Assembly (NCBI GenBank): GCA_024707145.1
Contig: JANQAI010000001.1
Span: 2,501-66,500, forward strand
DNA length: 64,000 nucleotides
DNA from: Magnetospirillum sp.
GTDB lineage: Bacteria > Pseudomonadota > Alphaproteobacteria > Rhodospirillales > Magnetospirillaceae
Direction of reading: 5' to 3'
Below are positions 12,067 to 24,762 of this stretch, piece after piece. The translations under genes were made by a program, and so were the position numbers. The notes beneath the pieces were generated by a model that worked only from the letters and a program-made list of their open reading frames with translations, was not told the origin of the DNA and did not search any database. Within the stretch, counting starts at the first letter, position 1. Each line of letters opens with the position of its first letter.

Positions 12067-12627
12067 ATGCCCGAACCCATCCTCGATCCCATCATCACGG
12101 TCAGCCGCCATCGCTGGGCCCTGGCGGCGCGTGGCGCCCTGGCGCTGGTCATCGGCCTGTGGCTGCTGTTCGCCCCGCTGGGCGGTCTTGTGACGCTGGT
12201 GGCGGTGGTCGCCATGTGGCTGGTGGTGGACGGCGTGGTGGCGCTGCTGAGCGGAGTGTGGGCAGGGCGGGGAGAGGCGCCCCGGGCGATCGCCCTGGCC
12301 CAGGCGCTGGCCAGCCTGGTCCTCGCCACCCTGGTGCTGGCATTGCCCGGGGCGTCGCTGCTCTCGCTGGTGTGGACCGTGGCCGCCTGGGCCATCTGGC
12401 AGGGCATCGCCGAGGTTCTGCTGTCGCGGCGCGTGGCCTCGGCCACATTGCTGGGGGTGGGCGGTGCGGTGTCCATCGTGGCCGGCATCGTCCTGATCGC
12501 CCTGCCCGCCATCCTCACCCCGCTGGAGGGTGGCTTCAGCCTGGTGACGGCGGTGGCCCTGTATGGCGTGGTGCGCGGGCTCTATCTGCTGGCCGCCGCC
12601 GGGCGAGGGCGTCGGCTGGCCGCCTAG
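12067..12627 (+). CDS. HdeD-like multi-pass membrane protein
   Basis: A 186-aa protein with about six hydrophobic segments ([58 protein letters not shown]), in the pattern of HdeD/DUF308 membrane proteins; HdeD is linked to acid resistance in enterics. GGAGG at 12055-12059 supports the ATG. It is 86 bases after the true end of the YgiQ gene and converges with recQ. The role here is unknown. Confidence 0.75.
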   Translation: MPEPILDPIITVSRHRWALAARGALALVIGLWLLFAPLGGLVTLVAVVAMWLVVDGVVALLSGVWAGRGEAPRAIALAQALASLVLATLVLALPGASLLSLVWTVAAWAIWQGIAEVLLSRRVASATLLGVGGAVSIVAGIVLIALPAILTPLEGGFSLVTAVALYGVVRGLYLLAAAGRGRRLAA

Positions 12628-12630
12628 AAG

Positions 12631-14418
<1,788 letters not shown>

Positions 14419-14492
14419 GGCGGGCGGACTATACCCCACACATCGCGGGCGGCGCCACAAATCGGCGACCGCGCCTCGCCCGCCCAAGGGGC

Positions 14493-14894
14493 CTAAAGGT
14501 GTCGAGCGAATGCGGGAGCGGAAGCCCAGCGGTCGTTCATTCCATCGATAGTGGTGACGGGGATTTTGGACAGCTCCTCCTCCGTCACCCCCTCCAGGCA
14601 GCCGATGTTGATGCCGTACATCTTGCCGATGGGCGTTTCGTTGCCGATGCCGAAGACGCGGACGCCGCATTGGCGGCAAAAGAAATGGTGGTTCTTCGCC
14701 GAACCGAAGACGTACTTGGTCAGGAAATCCTCGCCCGCAAGCATGCGGAAGCGGTCGGGCGTGGCGATGGCGGCCCAGAACCGGGTGCGCCGGCAGATGG
14801 AACAGTTGCAGCGGAAGCTGGGCTGGGCGAGGTCAAGCTCCGCCTCGATCGCCACGGCGCCGCAGTGGCAGCTTGCCCGGTAGGTCGTCAGCAT
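14493..14894 (-). CDS. GFA / CENP-V domain protein
   Basis: A 133-aa protein with zinc-binding cysteines of the glutathione-dependent formaldehyde-activating (GFA) fold: YRASCHCGAVAIEAEL, FRCNCSICRRT and FFCRQCGVRVFGIG. Catalysis of formaldehyde-glutathione adduct formation is known only for some members, so the substrate is not assigned. The start at 14894 has AAGGAGG seven bases upstream and begins just before the fold. Confidence 0.85.
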   Translation of the reverse strand: MLTTYRASCHCGAVAIEAELDLAQPSFRCNCSICRRTRFWAAIATPDRFRMLAGEDFLTKYVFGSAKNHHFFCRQCGVRVFGIGNETPIGKMYGINIGCLEGVTEEELSKIPVTTIDGMNDRWASAPAFARHL

Positions 14895-15021
14895 GTCCGT
14901 GCCTCCTTGCCGTTTCCAATGGCGCACATGCCATCATCTTGCCATCAACTGAACATAGCGCAGGCGCAATGGGGGTAGAAGCTCCCCTCCATCGCATAAC
15001 TCTTCGTGAGTAGAGACGTCC

Positions 15022-15898
15022 ATGATCCGCAAAGCCGTTCTTCCCGTCGCCGGTCTCGGTACCCGCGTGCTGCCCGCCACCAAGGTGCTGCCCAAGGAAC
15101 TGCTGCCGGTGGTCGACAAGCCGCTGATCCAATATGCCGTCGAAGAGGCGGCCGAGGCCGGGATCACCGAGATCGTGCTGGTCACCGCCAAGGGCAAGGA
15201 ACTGCTGGCCGACCATTTCGACACCTCGGCCGAAGCTGGAGCGCCAGCTGGAGGCGCGCGGCAAGCTGGAGCTGCTGGAGATCGCCCGGGCCACCTGCCC
15301 CAAGGGCGTGACCATCACCACCGTGCGCCAGCCGGCGCCCCTGGGCCTGGGCCACGCGGTGTGGTGCGCCAAGCCGGTGGTGGGCGACGAGCCCTTCGCC
15401 GTGCTGCTGCCTGACGACCTGATCATGGGGCAGCCCGGCTGCCTGAAGCAGATGGTGGAGCAGTGGAACCGCACCGGCGGCCATCTGGTGGCGGTGGAGA
15501 ACGTGCCGTTGTCCCAGGTCAACCGCTACGGCATCCTCGACGTCATCGAGGAAAAGGGGCAGGTCGCCCGCGCCCGCGGCATGGTGGAAAAGCCCAGCCC
15601 CGATCAGGCGCCGTCCACCTTGTCGGTGATCGGCCGCTATATCCTGGACCCGGTGGTGTTCGATTATCTGGACCGCAAGCAGAAGGGCCAGGGCGGCGAG
15701 ATCCAACTGACCGATGCCATCGCCGCCACCATCGAACAGGTGGGCCTGTCGGGTCTGCGCTTCGTCGGCACCCGCTACGACTGCGGCAACAAGGCCGGCT
15801 ACGTGACCGCCATCGTCGATGCGGCGCTGGTCCATCCCGAGACGGCGGCGGCCCTGTACGCCCACCTGGAAGCGTTGATGGGGCGCCGGGTGGCCTAA
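15022..15898 (+). CDS. galU: UTP-glucose-1-phosphate uridylyltransferase, one frame break
   Basis: Makes UDP-glucose for envelope sugars. The nucleotidyltransferase signature [19 protein letters not shown] is at the N-terminus, followed by [17 protein letters not shown]-type residues and the C-terminal [12 protein letters not shown]. An extra A at 15233-15234 (GCCGAAGCTGG for GCCGAGCTGG) breaks the frame; correction restores [19 protein letters not shown] and gives 291 aa. An essential-type gene like this is unlikely to be genuinely broken. Confidence 0.93.
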
Positions 15899-16016
15899 GG
15901 TAAAGGGGCGCGGTGATACCGTGCCCCAACTTAGGTATGGGGTAACGGCCGGCCTATTGTCTTTCGTGCTTTTGATGTTTCACATTAGAAGCAATCAAAA
16001 GTGGGAGGGCATCACC

Positions 16017-16469
16017 ATGCCGATGCCGTGGCTGTCGGGCATGAATCTGGGAATGGCCGGCTTCGATGCCGACCATCGTCATCTGGTCGAGGTGCTGGCG
16101 GAACTGCGCACCAACACCCTGCAGGGCAACGCCTCGGGGGTGCGGGCGCTGTTCGATGAATTCCGCGCCGCCACCCTGGAGCACCTCGACGAGGAAGAGG
16201 CGCTGATGGCGCGGTTGGACTACCCCGCCGCCGCCGAGCATGTGGCCGACCACCAGCGCACCCGTTTCGCCCTCTTGGGGCTGGGCCGCATTGTCGCGGC
16301 CGGCCGGATGGACAGCCTGATGGATGCCCTGGATCAGTATTCCACCGCCTATCTGCGCGGCATGCTGCGCCATGACGGCATGCTGGCCCGCTTCCTGCGC
16401 GAAGCCGGCAGCGACGTGGTGGCCCTGGCCGCCTTCGGCCACGGCCGCAATTCCCACTCTCCGGCCTGA
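16017..16469 (+). CDS. bacteriohemerythrin-like protein
   Basis: A 150-aa four-helix protein. Candidate di-iron ligands are in DADHRHLVEVL, EHLDEEEALM, HVADHQRTRF and LRHDGML, in hemerythrin order. The last motif is shorter than the usual HxxxxD, so ligand completeness is uncertain. Magnetospirilla carry many hemerythrins, thought to bind oxygen. GGGAGGG lies eight bases upstream of the chosen ATG; upstream in-frame starts would add an unlikely N-terminus. Confidence 0.8.
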   Translation: MPMPWLSGMNLGMAGFDADHRHLVEVLAELRTNTLQGNASGVRALFDEFRAATLEHLDEEEALMARLDYPAAAEHVADHQRTRFALLGLGRIVAAGRMDSLMDALDQYSTAYLRGMLRHDGMLARFLREAGSDVVALAAFGHGRNSHSPA

Positions 16470-16480
16470 GGCCAAAGAAA

Positions 16481-16506
16481 ACGCCGGGCCCGTTGCCGGG
16501 CCCGGT
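16481..16506 (-). terminator. terminator after amtB
   Basis: A 9-bp stem (16484-16492 with 16497-16505, loop TTGC) is followed on the minus strand by a T-rich tail (GTTTTCTTT). It lies between the convergent hemerythrin and amtB genes. Confidence 0.75.
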
Positions 16507-16531
16507 GCTCTCATCTCCGCAAAAATGAGGG

Positions 16532-17852
16532 TCAGTCGTGGATGGTTTCGCCGTGCAGGGCGAGGTCCAGGCCTTCCACCTCGGTTTCCTTGCTGACGCG
16601 CAGGCCCATGGTCAGGTCGATCAGCTTCAGCAGCACCAGGCTGACCACGCCCGACCACGCCAGGGTGAACAGCACGCCCTCGATCTGCAGCCACACCTGG
16701 GCCGGGTTGCCGTCGATCAGGCCCGACTTGCCGGTGCCGCCGATGGCGGAGACGGCGAACACGCCGGTCAGGAGGGCGCCCAGGATGCCACCCAGGCCGT
16801 GCACGCCGAACACGTCCAGCGCGTCGTCATAGCCGAACATCTTCTTCAGGCCGGACACGCCCCAATAGCACACCGGGCCGGCGATCACGCCGATGATCAG
16901 GGCACCCGAGACGCTGACGAAGCCGCAGGCCGGGGTGATCGCCACCAGGCCGGCCACCGCGCCGGACACCGCGCCCAGCAGCGACGGCTTGCCGCGGATG
17001 ATCCATTCGGCCACGGTCCACGACACCACGGCCGCCGCAGTGGCGATCTGGGTGTTGATCATGGCGATGGCGGCACCGCCGCCGGCGGCCAGCGCCGAGC
17101 CGGCGTTGAAGCCGAACCAGCCCACCCACAGCAGGGCGCCGCCGACCATGGTCAGGATCAGGTTGTGCGGGGCCAGGTTCTCGGTGCCCAGGCCCGAGCG
17201 CTTGCCCACCAGGATGGCGGCGATCAGGCCGGCCACACCGGAGTTGATGTGCACCACCGTGCCGCCGGCGAAGTCCAGCACGCCGTCACCGGCCAGGTAG
17301 CCACCGGGGCCCCACACCATGTGGGCGATGGGGGCGTAGACCAGCACCAGCCACAGGGCCAGGAACACCATGGCCGAGCCTGAACTTCATGCGGTCCGCC
17401 GGGCCGCCCAGGATGATCACCGGGGTGATGATGGCGAAGGTCATCTGGAACATGACGAAGACGTATTCGGGAATGGTGCCGGTCAGCGAGTCCGGGGTGA
17501 TGCCGGCCAGCAGCACCTTGGAGAAGCCGCCGAAGAAGGCGTTGCCTTCGGTGAAGGCCAGCGAATAGCCCACCACGACCCACAGGATGGACAGCAGGCC
17601 GGCGCCGAACATGGCCTGCATCAGCACGGCCAGGACATTCTTCTTGCGCACCAGGCCGCCGTAGAACAGGGCCAGGCCGGGTACCAGCATCATCAGCACC
17701 AGCACCGAGGAGGTCAGCATCCAGGCGGTGTCGCCGGGGTTGAGCACCGGCGCGGCGGCGGGAGCGGCTTCGGCGGCCTCCTGGGCCAGGGCGGCGCCCG
17801 AGGTCAGGGCCAGGGTGGCGGCCGCGAGGGCCATCTTGCGAAGGATATGCAT
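16532..17852 (-). CDS. amtB: ammonium transporter AmtB, one frame break
   Basis: Inner-membrane ammonium channel. A signal-like N-terminus (MHILRKMALAAATLALTSGA) precedes TAWMLTSSVLVLMMLVPGLALFYGG; the family segments FAGGTVVHINSGVAGL and FGFNAGSAL follow. An extra base at 17379-17380 (plus strand GAGCCTGAAC for GAGCTGAAC) breaks the frame after GGPADRMKF; correction restores MKFSSAMVFLALW and gives 439 aa. It lies 11 bases after glnK, its usual partner, with AGGAGCC before the start. Confidence 0.93.
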
Positions 17853-17863
17853 GATTGCGGCTC

Positions 17864-18319
<456 letters not shown>

Positions 18320-18365
18320 TCATAATCACCAGGGGCTCTGGCAAAAGTTTAAGCGGCCTGTCGCC

Positions 18366-18390
18366 CGGCTGCCCGCGAATTGGGCAGCCG
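18366..18390 (-). terminator. hairpin after phoB
   Basis: A perfect 9-bp stem (18366-18374 with 18382-18390) follows the phoB stop codon. There is no tight T-run beside it. A second imperfect hairpin at 18280-18312 lies closer to glnK. Together they probably separate phoB from glnK transcription. Confidence 0.45.
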
Positions 18391-18399
18391 GCGGGGCCG

Positions 18400-19098
18400 T
18401 CAGGCCGCCTGCCCGCCCATGTCGAGGGCATAGCCGGCGGCGCGCACGGTGCGGATGATGTCGTCCTCGTTCTCGCCGTTCAGCGCCTTGCGCAGGCGGC
18501 GGATGTGCACGTCCACGGTGCGCGGCTCCACATAGATGTCCGGCCCCCAGACGGCGTTCAGCAGTTCCTCGCGCGAGAACACGTTGCCGGGGTGCTGCAT
18601 GAAGAACTGCAGCAGGCGGAACTCGGTGGGGCCCAGATGGACCGGGCGGTCGCCGCGGGTGACGCGGTGGGCGGCCAGGTCCATGGCGATGTCGGCGAAC
18701 TGCAGCACGCCCTTCAGCGGCACCGGCTGCACCCGGCGCAGCATGGCGCGGATGCGGGCCATCAGCTCGGGCAGGCTGAACGGCTTGGTCATGTAGTCGT
18801 CGGCGCCGGTGTTCAGGCCGCGGATCTTGTCGCCTTCTTCGCCGCGCGCCGTCAGCATGATGATGGGCAGCTCGCGGGTGGCCGGCTTGCGGCGCAACTG
18901 ACGGCAGACCTCGATGCCGGACAGGCTGGGCAGCATCCAGTCCAGCACCACCAGGTCGGGCTTGCGCTCGGCCACCACGGTCAGGGCTTCCTCGCCATCG
19001 CCGGCCTCGCAGACGCGATAGCCTTCCTTTTCCAGGTTGTAGCGCAGCATGGTGACGAGGGCGGCCTCGTCTTCGACGATCAGGATGAGCGGCTTCAT
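18400..19098 (-). CDS. phoB: phosphate response regulator PhoB
   Basis: A 232-aa OmpR-type activator of the Pho regulon. The receiver has EDE near residue 9, the phosphoacceptor Asp in LVVLDWMLP, and Lys in MTKPFSLPEL. The winged-helix domain includes VWGPDIYVEPRTVDVHIRRL. It is the last gene of the pst-phoU-phoB run; no phoR is visible here. Confidence 0.95.
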   Translation of the reverse strand: MKPLILIVEDEAALVTMLRYNLEKEGYRVCEAGDGEEALTVVAERKPDLVVLDWMLPSLSGIEVCRQLRRKPATRELPIIMLTARGEEGDKIRGLNTGADDYMTKPFSLPELMARIRAMLRRVQPVPLKGVLQFADIAMDLAAHRVTRGDRPVHLGPTEFRLLQFFMQHPGNVFSREELLNAVWGPDIYVEPRTVDVHIRRLRKALNGENEDDIIRTVRAAGYALDMGGQAA

Positions 19099-19123
19099 CT
19101 AGCCAATGTCCCCTTCAAGACGC

Positions 19124-19816
19124 TCAGTCGGATTCCACCGCATTGCCCTTGGGGCGGGCGCCCTTGATCGGCGTGCCGACCACAAGGAAATGCAGGGTTT
19201 CGGCGATGTTGGTGGCATGGTCACCGATGCGTTCGATATTTTTTGCCATGAACATCAGGTGAGTGCACGCGGTGATCGTGCGCGGGTCTTCCATCATGTA
19301 GGTGATCAGCTCGCGGAACAGGCCGGTGTACATGTCGTCCACCTCTTCGTCCCGGTTCCACACCCGGACGGCCTTTTCCACGTCGCGCTCGATATAGGCG
19401 TCCAGGATGTCCTTCAGGATCTCCTGGACGATGCGGGCCAGATGCAGCACCGCCGAAACCGGCTTGACCGCCGGCAGCTGGTTCAGCACCAGGGTGCGCT
19501 TGGCCACGTTGGCGGCGTAGTCGGCGATGCGCTCCAGTTCCGAACTGATCTTCAGCGCGGCAACGATGTGGCGCAGGTCGCTGGCCACCGGCTGGCGCAG
19601 GGCCAGCAGACGCACGGTGAAGCTCTGGATTTCCTGTTCCAGCTCGTCCACCCGCGAATCGCCCGCCACCACGCGGGCGGCCAGATCGCTGTCGCGCTTG
19701 GACAGCGCCTGCAGCCCGGCGGCGAACTGGGCCTCGGCCATCCCGCCCATGCGGGCGATGATGTTGGTGAGGTGAGCCAGTTCCTCGTCGTAGGACTTGA
19801 CGGTGTGTTCGGTCAT
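19124..19816 (-). CDS. phoU: phosphate system regulator PhoU
   Basis: A 230-aa protein of two PhoU three-helix bundles, with paired motifs DSRVDELEQEIQ / RIADYAANVAKR and NRDEEVDDMYTGL / RIGDHATNIAET. It links PstSCAB activity to PhoR/PhoB signalling. It starts ten bases after pstB. Confidence 0.95.
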   Translation of the reverse strand: MTEHTVKSYDEELAHLTNIIARMGGMAEAQFAAGLQALSKRDSDLAARVVAGDSRVDELEQEIQSFTVRLLALRQPVASDLRHIVAALKISSELERIADYAANVAKRTLVLNQLPAVKPVSAVLHLARIVQEILKDILDAYIERDVEKAVRVWNRDEEVDDMYTGLFRELITYMMEDPRTITACTHLMFMAKNIERIGDHATNIAETLHFLVVGTPIKGARPKGNAVESD

Positions 19817-19826
19817 GTCGTCCCCG

Positions 19827-20646
19827 TCAGCCGAAGCGGCCGGTGATGTAGCCCTGGGTCAGCGGATGCTGCGGGTTGGTGAAGATCTGCTCGGTGTCGC
19901 CCACCTCGACCAGTTCACCCAGGTGGAAGAAGGCGGTGCGCTGGGATACGCGGGCGGCCTGCTGCATGGAGTGGGTGACGATGACGATGGTGAAGTTCTC
20001 GCGCAGGCTCGTCGATCAGCTCCTCCACCTTGGCGGTGGCGATGGGGTCCAGTGCCGAGCAGGGCTCATCCATCAGGATGACCTCGGGGCTGACGGCGAT
20101 GGCGCGGGCGATGCACAGGCGCTGCTGCTGGCCGCCCGACAGGCCGGTGCCCGGCTCGTCCAGACGGTCCTTGACCTCGGCCAGCAGGCCGGCCTTCTCC
20201 AGGCTGGTCATGACGATCTCGTCCAGCTCGGTCTGATCCTTGGCCATGCCGTGGATGCGCGGACCGTAGCCGACGTTGTCGTAGATGGACTTGGGGAAGG
20301 GGTTCGGCTTCTGGAACACCATGCCGACGCGGGCGCGCAGCTGCACCACGTCCACCTTCTTGTCGTAGATGTCGTCGCCGTCCAGCGTCAGCGAACCGTT
20401 GACCTGGGCGATGTCGATCAGGTCGTTCATGCGGTTGATGCAGCGCAGGAAGGTGGACTTGCCGCAGCCCGACGGGCCGATCAGCGCGGTCACCTCGTTG
20501 GCGCGGATGTCCAGGTCGACGTGCTTCAGGGCGTGCTTCTCGCCGTAATACACGTTGACGTCACGGGCGGAAACCTTGGCCAGGCGGCGCTCGGTCTCGG
20601 CGGCGGGGGTGCTGACAACAGCAGCGGCAGCGGAAGATTGAGCCAT
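19827..20646 (-). CDS. pstB: phosphate ABC transporter ATP-binding protein PstB, one frame break
   Basis: Contains Walker [10 protein letters not shown], signature LSGGQQQR, Walker [14 protein letters not shown], and the PstB-typical [15 protein letters not shown]. An extra base at 20006-20007 (coding strand GAGCCTGCGC for GAGCTGCGC) shifts the frame after KVEELIDE; correction restores [17 protein letters not shown] and the end GYITGRFG, 272 aa. It lies 11 bases after pstA. Confidence 0.93.
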
Positions 20647-20657
20647 GGGTTCAGTTC

Positions 20658-21960
20658 CTACCAGCGACGTTCGAATTTTTTGCGGAGCAGAATGGCGGCC
20701 AAGTTCATGGCGGCCAGGAACAGCAGCAGCACGATGATGGCGGCCGAGGTCTTCTCGACGAAGGCGCGCTCGGACGAGTCCGCCCACAGGTACACCTGCA
20801 CCGGCAACACCGTGGCGGGGTCCATGGGACCGCCGGGAATGTCGACGATGAAGGCGACCATGCCGATCATCAGCAGCGGCGCCGATTCGCCCAGCGCGCG
20901 GGCCATGCCCAGGATGGTGCCGGTCAGGATGCCCGGCAGGGCCAGGGGCAGCACGTGGTCGGTGACCATCTGCAGCTTGGACGAGCCCATGCCCAGCGCC
21001 GCCTCGCGGATCGAGGGCGGCACCGCCTTCAGCGAGGCACGGGCGGCGATGATGATGGTGGGCAGGGTCATCAGGGTCAGCACCAGGCCGCCCACCAGGG
21101 GGCCGAGCGCGGCAGCCCGAACACCGCCAGGAACACCGCCAAGCCCAGCAGGCCGAAGACGATGGACGGCACGGCGGCCAGGTTGTTGATGTTGACCTCG
21201 ATCAGGTCGGTCCACCGGTTCTTGGGGGCGAACTCCTCAAGGTACACGGCGGTGGCCACGCCCAGCGGGAAGGACAACAGCAGGGTCACCAGCACCGAGT
21301 AGAACGAACCGACCACGGCACCCCAGACGCCGGCCTGGGTGGGATCGCGGGAATCGCCCGAGGTGATGAACTGCGTGTTGAAGCGCTTGGACAGCGAGCC
21401 CGACGCCTTCAGCGCGTCCAGCCAGCCCAGCGCTGGGCCTCGTTCAGGCGGGCGCCCTCCACAGCCGGGTCACGGGGCAGGAAGCCCTTCTCGGTCATGT
21501 CCACCGAGTCGGCGACGGGCAGCCACACCTTGCGGGTGGAGCCGATCAGCGACGGGTCGGCCACCACCATGTCGCGCAGGTCGTCACCGGCCGACGGCGA
21601 CAGCAGGGCGGCGAGCTGGCGCTGCGGGCCGCGGCCGCTCACCTCGGGGAAGCGGGCCCACAGCGAGGCCTTGGCCAGGCCCAGATAGTCGCCGGCGGCC
21701 AGGTCGTGCTTGTCGGCGCCCGGCTGCACGCCCAGTACCCCGGCGTCGAAGGTCACCTCGACCTGCACCTGGGTCTGGACGAAGGCGCTCACGCCCTTGG
21801 CCACGATGCTCGTCAGCAGCAGCGCCAGGAAGCCCAGGGCGACCGCGATGGCGGCCATGCCCATGAACTTGAAGTTGCGTTCGGCGGCATAACGGCGCTT
21901 GAGCCGGCTCGCCACCACCTCGGCGGCGGGAGCGGAGGTTTGTTCGACCATCTCAGTCAT
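20658..21960 (-). CDS. pstA: phosphate ABC transporter permease PstA, two frame breaks
   Basis: Inner-membrane permease of the high-affinity phosphate transporter. The first part, with one membrane helix and a long periplasmic segment, reads from [11 protein letters not shown] to LNEAQRWA. The frame breaks near 21421-21430, continues through [21 protein letters not shown], breaks again near 21112-21119, and ends with the permease core [16 protein letters not shown]. Each break is explained by one missing base, giving 434 aa, the size of alphaproteobacterial PstA with an N-terminal extension. The ATG overlaps the pstC stop (ATGACTGA), so translation is coupled. Confidence 0.88.
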
Positions 21961-23329
21961 ATTGCTCCCTATACTTGCGGACCACGTGGAGGGCGACGAT
22001 GTTGAGGGCCAGGGTGACGAAGAACAGCACCAGGCCCAGGGCGAAGGCCGCCAGGGTCTTGGGGCTGTCGAATTCCTGGTCGCCCACCAGCAGGGTGACG
22101 ATCTGCACGGTGACGGTGGTCACCGCCTCGAACGGATTGGCGGTCAGGTTGGCCGACAGGCCGGCCGCCATCACCACGATCATGGTTTCGCCGATGGCGC
22201 GGCTGACCGCCAGCAGCACGCCGCCGACGATGCCCGGCAGCGCCGCCGGCAGGATGACCAGCTTGACCGTTTCCGACTTGGTGGCGCCCAGACCGTACGA
22301 GCCTTCGCGCAGGGAATTGGGAACGGCGGTGATGATGTCGTCGGACAGGGACGACACGAAGGGGATGATCATGATGCCCATGACCACGCCGGCCACCAGC
22401 GCGCTTTCCGAGGCGATGGACAGGCCCAGCGAGGCACCCAGGTCACGCACCAGCGGCGCCACCGACAGGGCGGCGAAGAAGCCGTAGACCACGGTGGGGA
22501 TGCCCGCCAGGATCTCCAGCAGCGGCTTGGCGATGGCGCGGAAGCGAGGGGCGGCGTATTCGGCCATGTAGATGGCCGACAGCAGGCCCAGGGGAACGGC
22601 CACCACCATGGCGATCAGCGAGATCAGCGCGGTACCGGCGAACAGCGGCACGGCGCCGAACGCGCCCGAGCTGCCCACCTGGTCGGCGCGGATGGCCATC
22701 TGCGGGCTCCAGGTGATGCCGAACAGGAACTCGGTCACCGACACCGATTGGAAGAAGCGCAGCGATTCGAACAGCAGCGACAGCACGATGCCGATGGTGG
22801 TGAAGATGGCGGCGGTGGAGCACGCCACCAGGAACACCCGCACCACGCCCTCGACCCGGTTGCGCGCCCGCAGGTCGGTCTTCACCCGGCGATAGGCGAA
22901 GGCTAGGCCGCCCGAGGCCAGCGCCAGGGCCAGTGCGGCGATGGCGGCGAACAGGGTGGCGCGCATGTCCAGGTAGCGCTGCGCCGCCGCTTCGACCACC
23001 GGCGAGGACGCCGGCATGCCGTAGCGGGCGACGTTGCGCACCTCGTTGTAGAGCAGGTTCAGGCGCTCGTCGCCCATGGACAGGGTGTCGGCCGGCAGGT
23101 TGGAGACCACCAGGTGGCGCACCAGCGCCGGTTCGGCGGTCAGCCAGCCCGCCACCACCAGCAGGGCGGGCAGGCCGCACCACAAGGCGACGAAATAGCC
23201 GTGATAACGCGGCAACGAATGCAGCAGACGCGGGTTGCCGCCGGCCGTGGCCAGCGCTTTGCCGCGCCCCAGCCGGTAGCCGATGGACGTCAGCAGCAAC
23301 AGGACGACCGTCAGGGTGAGCAATTGCAT
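21953..23329 (-). CDS. pstC: phosphate ABC transporter permease PstC
   Basis: A 458-aa multi-pass permease with the EAA-type cytoplasmic loop SLREGSYGLGATKSETVKLV and PAALPGIVGGVLLAVSRAIG. It has an N-terminal periplasmic extension typical of alphaproteobacterial PstC. It is intact and lies between the hairpin after pstS and pstA. Confidence 0.94.
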   Translation of the reverse strand: MQLLTLTVVLLLLTSIGYRLGRGKALATAGGNPRLLHSLPRYHGYFVALWCGLPALLVVAGWLTAEPALVRHLVVSNLPADTLSMGDERLNLLYNEVRNVARYGMPASSPVVEAAAQRYLDMRATLFAAIAALALALASGGLAFAYRRVKTDLRARNRVEGVVRVFLVACSTAAIFTTIGIVLSLLFESLRFFQSVSVTEFLFGITWSPQMAIRADQVGSSGAFGAVPLFAGTALISLIAMVVAVPLGLLSAIYMAEYAAPRFRAIAKPLLEILAGIPTVVYGFFAALSVAPLVRDLGASLGLSIASESALVAGVVMGIMIIPFVSSLSDDIITAVPNSLREGSYGLGATKSETVKLVILPAALPGIVGGVLLAVSRAIGETMIVVMAAGLSANLTANPFEAVTTVTVQIVTLLVGDQEFDSPKTLAAFALGLVLFFVTLALNIVALHVVRKYREQYD

Positions 23330-23427
23330 GGGAAGTCCGTTTTCCTGTGGGAAACGTGTGCCCGAAAATGCGGGCCTGGCGGAAACACAGATATCAACAA
23401 ATCACTGAAAAAGCAGGACAATGAAAC

Positions 23428-23456
23428 GGCCGCCCCCGCTTTCGCCGGGGGCGGCC
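23428..23456 (-). terminator. attenuating hairpin between pstS and pstC
   Basis: An 11-bp GC-rich stem (23428-23438 with 23446-23456) is followed on the coding strand by GTTTCATTG. A hairpin here commonly makes pstS mRNA more abundant than the rest of the operon. Partial termination is inferred. Confidence 0.65.
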
Positions 23457-23465
23457 GCCCGTAGA

Positions 23466-24498
23466 TTACTTCTTGATCGGGGTCAGGTCGGCGGCCTTCT
23501 TGGCCCATTCCTTACGCTCGGCGTCCGGCATGGGGATCAGGCCCTTGTCGACCAGGTAGCCGTTGGCACCCCAGGCCTTCTCCGAGGTGAACTCGGTCAG
23601 GTATTCCTTGATGCCGGGGATCTGGCCCACGTGGTCCTTCTTCACGTAGAAGAACAGGGGACGCGACACGACGTACTTGCCCGAGGCGATGTTGTCGAAG
23701 GTCGGGTCGGAACCGTCGACCACCGAACCCTGGATCTTGTCGGCGTTCTGCTCGAGGAACGAATAGCCGAAGATGCCCAGGGCCTTGGGGTTGGTTTCCA
23801 GCTTCTGGACGATCAGGTTGTCGTTCTCGCCGGCATCGATGTAGACGCCGTCCTCACGCAGGCTGCTGAACACCGCCTTGAAGGCCTTCTCGTCGCTCTT
23901 CTTCAGATCCTTCAGGCTCGGGGAAGGATTCGGCGGCCGGTTCCATCACCAGCTCCAGGAAGGCGTCGCGGGTGCCCGAGGTGGGCGGCGGGCCCAGCAC
24001 TTCGATCTTGTCGTTGGGCAGGCTCGGGTCGATCTGGTTCCAGGTGGTGTTGGGGTTGGCTACCAGCTTGCCGCCGACCGGAACGGTCTTGGCCAGGGCC
24101 AGGAAGATCTGCTTGCGGCTCAGGGTGTAGCGCGAGTGCTTCTTCGAGTTGGCCAGCACGATGCCGTCATAGCCGAACTTGACCTCGACGATGTCGCCGA
24201 CACCGTTCTTGGTGCACATCTCGACTTCCGAGGACTTGATGGCGCGCGAGGCGTTGGAGATGTCGGTGAAGTCCGGGCCGACGCCCGAGCAGAACAGCTT
24301 GAAGCCGCCGCCAGTGCCGGTGCTTTCCACCACCGGGGTCTTGAACTTCCCGCCCTTACCGAACTGCTCGGCCACCGAGGTGGCGAACGGGTAGACGGTG
24401 GAGGAACCGGCCATACGAATCTGGTCGCGGGCCTGGGCAGCGCCGCCGAAGGCGACGGCGGCAAGAGCAACGGCCGCGACGGCCAGGGTCTTGTTCAT
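23466..24498 (-). CDS. pstS: phosphate-binding protein PstS, one frame break
   Basis: Periplasmic phosphate receptor. The signal peptide is MNKTLAVAAVALAAVAFGGA. The phosphate-loop segment IRMAGSSTVYPFATSVAEQF and the ESTGTGGGFKLFCSGVG and PTSGTRDAFLELV segments are canonical. An extra base at 23915-23916 (coding strand GAGCCTGAAG for GAGCTGAAG) breaks the frame after AESFP; correction gives FPELKDLKKSDEKAFKAVFSS and 343 aa. Confidence 0.93.
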
Positions 24499-24606
24499 GG
24501 GGAAATCTCCGAGTCGGTCGTAGAGGGGGCGGGGAAATCCAAAGGAATTTCCGCGCCGTCACTCTAGTCGCCGAGTGTTACAGCACCACGACGTCAGGGT
24601 TAAAGT

Positions 24607-24630
24607 TATGTGACAATCCGTGTAACAAAT
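24607..24630 (-). promoter_or_regulatory. candidate Pho box before pstS
   Basis: On the coding strand TTGTTAC and TTGTCAC stand as a direct repeat 12 bases apart, about 110-130 bases before the pstS ATG. PhoB boxes are CTGTCAT-like repeats 11 bases apart, so the spacing is one base off. A second pair of TGTCAC copies, 9 bases apart, lies at 24731-24748. PhoB control of pst is established for the family; this site is a guess. Confidence 0.4.
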
Positions 24631-24762
24631 GCCGGCGCGGGCGGAGGGCTCGGTTCGGCGGGATTTCAGGCTTTTGCCCCAATCGGCGGGGCGGGCGCGC
24701 GCCATCGCCCCGGCCGCCATAAGGGCGGCCAACTGTCACATTTGTCACAATCGCGCGCTGGT

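Noticed and set aside
9952-12627. A YgiQ-HdeD fusion protein of 891 aa
   Set aside because: The fusion depends on one extra C at 11857-11858. In the corrected frame YgiQ ends at 11980 in its usual way, and the HdeD-like gene has its own ribosome site.
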